Below, in pieces: positions 59,618 to 64,000 of a stretch of 64,000 nucleotides of DNA (its first letter is position 1; every line of letters begins with the position of its first letter). The notes beneath the pieces were generated by a model. That model was not told where the DNA came from and ran no database searches. It saw only the letters and a program-made list of their open reading frames with translations. This DNA is from Cytidiella melzeri (lineage: Eukaryota; Basidiomycota; Agaricomycetes; Polyporales; Irpicaceae). The stretch spans positions 1 to 64,000 of the forward strand of contig JABYQR010000066.1 of NCBI GenBank assembly GCA_022592445.1. Reading direction: 5' to 3'. The translations under genes were made by a program, and so were the position numbers.

Positions 59618-60449
59618 GTGACAAGTTTCAAGAGCAGTGATGTAGCAAAGGTCTGGCTGTGTTGTCCAGTACCATCTATTGTGACGCTGTTTCATGTTGT
59701 TATAGCGGGTATGTGCACTACAATCACTGTAGTGATCAAGCTGTTTAGCATGCCAGTAGAGCATTTTGGCAGTCCAAACTTTACACAAAATATGCAGACT
59801 TTGAGAATCCTTGGTGGAGCCCGGAAAATCTTGAAGATCTTGATATTAAACTGCCTTCATGAGCAAAATTTCACATGTCATCATTTCTTGCTGTTTTGAT
59901 TTGGGTTTGAGTTCTCAAAACAAGTGACAGCAACTATCCTGAAACCGACACACAATATCAAGGTTTGGGCCAGCTTTTGCTGATTGTGGTTGGGTGGTGG
60001 CACATTGTGGTCAGTCAGTGCATGAAACGTAGTGATGGTTGATGGTGGTTAATCCCTATCACAGGGGCTGTGTCAGGCCATATTTGCATCAGTCCAGAGG
60101 GGCTCTTGCCAAGCCCTTGCCCTTACGCCAATGTCAGCTTACAACAGATCTACACAGCCTGTCCCTACTTGAAGTTCTTCCTGTGATGAGCACAGCAGCA
60201 TCAATTTTGTAATGGTGATGCTATTCCATGTTGAAGTTTGAGATCAAAGCTTCAAGCTGCAGCTAGTGCTCTGCAAAAATACCATTATAATGCCATATAA
60301 TCTCAGAATATCATTAAATACCCATTAAATACTCTCTTGTGGAGAAAATTTTGGAATATGATTACCATTAAATACAATACATTACAACACATGACAGAAG
60401 ACTCTCTTTAATTCATCAAAGGCAGTTTGATAGGCCGGCATCCAGTCCC
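59618..60449. other. Unassigned AT-rich spacer
   Basis: No supported gene; a 99-codon frame at 59,600 overlaps the LTR end and has no motif. Confidence 0.5.
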
Positions 60450-61380
60450 ATACAGTTGTGCTCTCTGTACAATACAACACTATTCCTGTATTCAATGGTA
60501 TTCTGGAATATCATGCATGTCAAAAGTTTTGTGCACATGCATGTATGTACAGCCTCTTTCCTACATTTTGCAATGTCCATCACCCATACACAGTTTTTCA
60601 ATGCTGCATAGCTACCTGATCATTTGTACTGCCTTTGTTTTGCACTGCTCATGTACTCATACAAGTTTTTTAACATTCCAGCTGTGTTTTTCTTTTATCT
60701 TTGTCTCTCCACTTATCCAGACTGCTCCCTATCTTGTGCACTGCTCATGCATCCATATACAAGTTTCCATGTTGCGTAGCTACCTTAATCATTTGTACTG
60801 CCTCTGCTTCGCACTGCTCATGGATTCATACATGTTTCATAGTGTTGCAACTATGTGTTCCAGCTATGTTTGTTTGATCTTTGTCTCTCCACTGATACAA
60901 ACTGTTCCTATGTTTTGCACTGCTCATGCATCTTTCATGTCGTGAAGCTACCTTAATCATTTGTACTGCCTCTGCTTCGCACTGCTCATGGATTCATACA
61001 AGTTTCATAGGGTTGCAACTATGTTTGGTTGATCTTTGTTTTCTCCACTTGTATAGCCTGCTTTCTACATTTTGCATTGCTCATGCACCCATACACAGTG
61101 TAGTGTTCTGTAGCTACCTTGATCGTTTGAATTACCCCTTTTTGCACTGCTTATGTAATCATACAAGTTTCATAAAGTTCTAGCTATGTTTGTGTGATCT
61201 TTGTCTCTCTACTTATACAGCCTGTTCCCTATGTTTTACACTGCTCATGCATTCATATACAGTTTTATGATGTTGCATAGCTACCTTCATCATTTGAACT
61301 GCCTCTGTTCTGCACTGCTCAGGTACCCATACAAGGTGTATAGTGTTGTGTAGCTATCTTGATTGTCTGAAGTGCCTCTT
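60450..61380. repeat. 167-bp diverged tandem repeat
   Basis: The marker GCTACCTTNATCNTTTG recurs at 60,611, 60,778, 60,947, 61,113 and 61,280 (spacings 167, 169, 166, 167), with partial units before and after (about 60,450 and 61,353). Each unit also carries TGCACTGCTCATG. Divergence between units is moderate. Confidence 0.85.
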
Positions 61381-61389
61381 ACAGACTGC

Positions 61390-62967
61390 ATATTGCCATA
61401 TTTTCTCACAGCTTGACAACACATTGACTATCAGAAGAGAGCTACTATTTGGCCTTGAACTAGAAGTTAGCCCAGAAGAGGAAGATCTGTACCTTTGTGC
61501 TTGTGAGGTACTTGTCAATGAAGCAGAAGATGAGGCTGGAGAAACTGTGTTAGACCGAGAGTTCTCTGAACAGGAGAAGCTACCAGATAACAATGAGAGT
61601 GATACTGACTCAGAGTTGTCTGAGGCTGAAATTGTCAGCAGTGATGAGGACATGAGAGAGGCAGTCACTAATACTAAGAAGATGTCAGGGAAAGCAAAAC
61701 AGCAACCAGCTGTTGCTGATAAGGTAGGAAACTGTTCCTTAAATTACTTGAGCTAATAAAGTGATCAGATCCATGTGGTAGATGTTCTGAAAAGTGAGCC
61801 ACAGTGCAAGAAAATGCATCAGATTATCCAGAAAATGTGCAGCACAGAGCATCATCATCTTAATCGTACACGTGGTATGCCCATCCAGTGGAACACAACT
61901 CTGGCAGAGATTGAGCGGGGCATTCTTCTTTGAAATGTATGTGCATTCTTTGCATTCTCCAGAAAACTTTGACTCTGTACTGATTTTACCCTATGCTATC
62001 ACATTCTGGGTTAACAGACTGCCTGATGGGCTACAAGGCAAGAAAAGAGCAGCAGCTGTTCAGAAGTAAGCCAAGTTATACATCAATCCCAAAGGGTTGC
62101 AATTTGTAGAGAATCTTGTAGAAATACTAGCAGTCAGTTTGGCTATCATCACTTGTTGTTTGATTGTCTCTCACTTCACCTCAACAGCCATTCAAAGAAA
62201 TCACAGGCAGTCTATCACAGAAGAGAGTTCCATCACTTCCACAACTTCTCCCACTCTATAAGCATCTGTAGTTGTCGTCTTCATGCACGCTTTTCAGCTC
62301 CAAATCTGACAAAGGCATTCTCCATGGCACTTACAAAGCTGGATAAGCATATGCAGATTGTGTTAAAGAAAAAGTTCCCCCTTCTAGCTGCTGGTAAGTA
62401 CATATGCACCAGGCTATTCAGGCTGCATTGACATGACTCTGAAACCACAGTCCTTCATCCATCTATCTGACTGAAGTATTTTGAGACAGCAGATTGGGAT
62501 CAGGCAGTAGCAGATCAAGCAGAGCATCTTCTCAGAGAGGTTTATACCCAGTATTCTTCTGCTCTTGCCATAACCTTTCAGTCTGCCAGCACACCCACAT
62601 CTGCACAGCCAGCCAACCACTGGCAGTCAATTTTGCATCTGCAATAGCCTTTGCAGCAGTCACCTCAGCTGCTCATCAGGAGACTGAGATAGAGCTTTAC
62701 CTCAGTGGTGCACATTCTCCTCAGGATGATGAGGATGTACTCACTTGATGGGAGGTATGTACCACATTTAAGACAAAAATGTGGTCCTTGCTAACCAACT
62801 TGCCTATGTAGAGTCATGCAAAGGTCTTTCCCACCCTCTCTCACATTGCACAAGACATTCTTGCAATTCCTGGTGGCAGTGTCTCAGTTGAGAGGCTATT
62901 CTCATCATGCAAGCACACTATGAGAGACTCTCCCTCCACTGCACTGTTGCACCACATCTGCATGTGA
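61390..62967 (+). pseudogene. hAT-family transposase relic
   Basis: Scattered plus-strand segments include HLNRTRGMPIQWNTTLAEIE (about 61,855-61,915), the conserved R-x-x-x-x-WN-T-L motif of the transposase core. Near 62,825-62,960 the hAT dimerisation domain reads FPTLSHIAQDILAIPGGSVS then VERLFSSCKHTMRDSPS. An acidic N-terminal segment is open at 61,420-61,755. The intervening sequence holds many stops and frameshifts, so it is dead. Terminal inverted repeats and the 8-bp duplication were not located. Confidence 0.8.
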
Positions 62968-63482
62968 TATTTGCTACAGTTGTGAGAATCAAGACTGGGC
63001 CATTGCAGTGAGTTGCGCAATCCAATGTAAAGGCTTGCCATGGTTGGTTTATGAGAACTAGGAATTTGGTGATCTGCAAGATTATCCTGTGAGTTTTCAA
63101 ATCCTTTTACCGCAGAGTGGTGCAGTGCAGATCTACAATACAACCCAAGAAGGACTGCATAATCTTAACCACATCATGAGTGACAACAACAAGGGGACAG
63201 TACAAACTGTGCAATGAACATTTCACACAGAGAAACCTTTTTTATAGCACATTTAGTAAGCTGACCAGGGGATGAAGGTCATGGCCTAGTACTGTTTGAA
63301 ACGCTTAAGCTTGACTCCCAGCAGTTTGTACAACACTGCTATGTCAGCAGGTACTGAAGAAATAACAAATTTTTGGGAGAATTAATTTCATCCCATCCCT
63401 TAATTTGTTGCACAGATGCACCTCTCAAACCACAGAGTAAGAAAGCAAGACAGCATATACTCATACATGAACCTTAGGCTAC
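62968..63482. other. Unassigned spacer right of hAT relic
   Basis: No supported gene; stops in all frames. Confidence 0.5.
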
Positions 63483-64000
63483 ATGAGCTGCTACGTGATG
63501 GACAAGCTCTTTGACAATGCCCTCAACCTTGTCAGCAAACTCCCTGCAAAGGGAATCAACATTCCCTCATACATTTTCTACTCTGCCACAATCAGCATTA
63601 TACCTCCTTACTACAACACCACTCGCGCTAACTACCAAGCTGGTGTTTGTGATTCCACTCCAGTCAGACCAATATTTGACTGTAAACCAAACACTCTCAT
63701 TGCCCACCTCTGCCGTGACTTCAACAACTGGTGTCTCATCCCTCCCCTCAAGACTTCTGAGTCTAAAGGTTCTACTTCACTTGTTCCTTGTAACAGGCAC
63801 ACAAATGCATGCTCCCTTGGCATCTCATGCTAAGGGCAAGAATGTCAAATGATTGGCAAAGACAACTACCACTGTGTGCGCTGTTGCCACTCCTTACACA
63901 AAGGAGAAGGGGGCCAATGTTCACAAGGTCAACTGCTACAACTGCGGTGAACTCGGCCACACCACGCCAACTTGCCCTCAGCCCTGGACTGAGAAGTCTA
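63483..64000 (+). pseudogene. Gag-like CCHC fragment, cut by window end
   Basis: The frame at 63,483 (MDKLFDNALNLVSKLPAKG) overlaps a second frame at 63,511; a frameshift between them near 63,790 is likely. The downstream frame, after a stop at about 63,850, reads KEKGANVHKVNCYNCGELGH and TTPTCPQPW, a CCHC knuckle (C-x2-C-x4-H-x4-C, 63,934-63,975). This marks a retroelement-type nucleic-acid binding protein. It continues beyond the window. Confidence 0.6.

Noticed and set aside
60427..60945. 172-codon plus-strand frame
   Set aside because: It is translation of the 167-bp tandem repeat; the repeated peptide has no coding signature.
1..64000. Bacterial-type features such as CRISPR arrays, operons or Shine-Dalgarno sites
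   Set aside because: The window is clearly eukaryotic; spliceosomal introns run through nearly every gene and no direct-repeat/spacer array exists.

Overview
The window is eukaryotic DNA from a filamentous fungus, most likely an Agaricomycete basidiomycete. The inference rests on genes cut by many 45-90 nt GT-AG introns, conserved fungal families (ERT1-type regulator, PEX5, PPT1, vigilin/SCP160) and a fused allantoicase-ureidoglycolate lyase, an arrangement reported before in basidiomycetes. No rRNA, tRNA or CRISPR array was recognised.

Positions 1-44,300 are ordinary gene space. In order it holds: one arm of an inverted duplication (about 44-752, +, with a damaged gene copy); CDC26 (-) head to head with a PRA1/Yip3 protein (+); an ERT1/AcuK-like Zn2Cys6-PAS regulator (-) head to head with a HemK/PrmC-type glutamine methyltransferase (+); an F-box protein (+); the peroxisomal receptor PEX5 (-); a CRZ1-like C2H2 factor (-); methylthioribose-1-phosphate isomerase MRI1 (+); a bifunctional allantoicase/ureidoglycolate lyase (+); a secreted SLT/GH23-like protein (+); protein phosphatase 5 (+); the second arm of the inverted duplication (-); a decayed stretch; vigilin (+); and an 882-residue low-complexity protein (-). 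Splice joins were checked by hand for reading frame in most of these genes.

From about 44,900 to the end the sequence becomes AT-richer and is a nest of transposable-element debris. A 9.3-kb Ty1/copia element (-) with 519-bp LTRs carries a primer-binding site matching the anticodon arm of initiator tRNA-Met. Inside it lies a decayed multicopy-type gene split by an 800-bp solo LTR with a TCGAG duplication. Further right are a gag-like RGG/zinc-knuckle gene with one frameshift and one stop, a 120-residue putative secreted protein, a second solo LTR of the same family (GTGAC duplication), a 167-bp tandem repeat, a dead hAT transposase and a CCHC gag fragment cut by the window end.

The cellular genes do not form one pathway. 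Some share a physiological theme: ERT1-type gluconeogenic control and PEX5 both matter on non-fermentable carbon, and the allantoin enzyme has a triple GATA element upstream that fits nitrogen control. No clearly new biological system was found. The items most worth a second look are a 7-nt microexon in the C2H2 factor, the inverted duplication with conserved promoter blocks, the half-tRNA-primed copia element and the small secreted protein inside the TE island.
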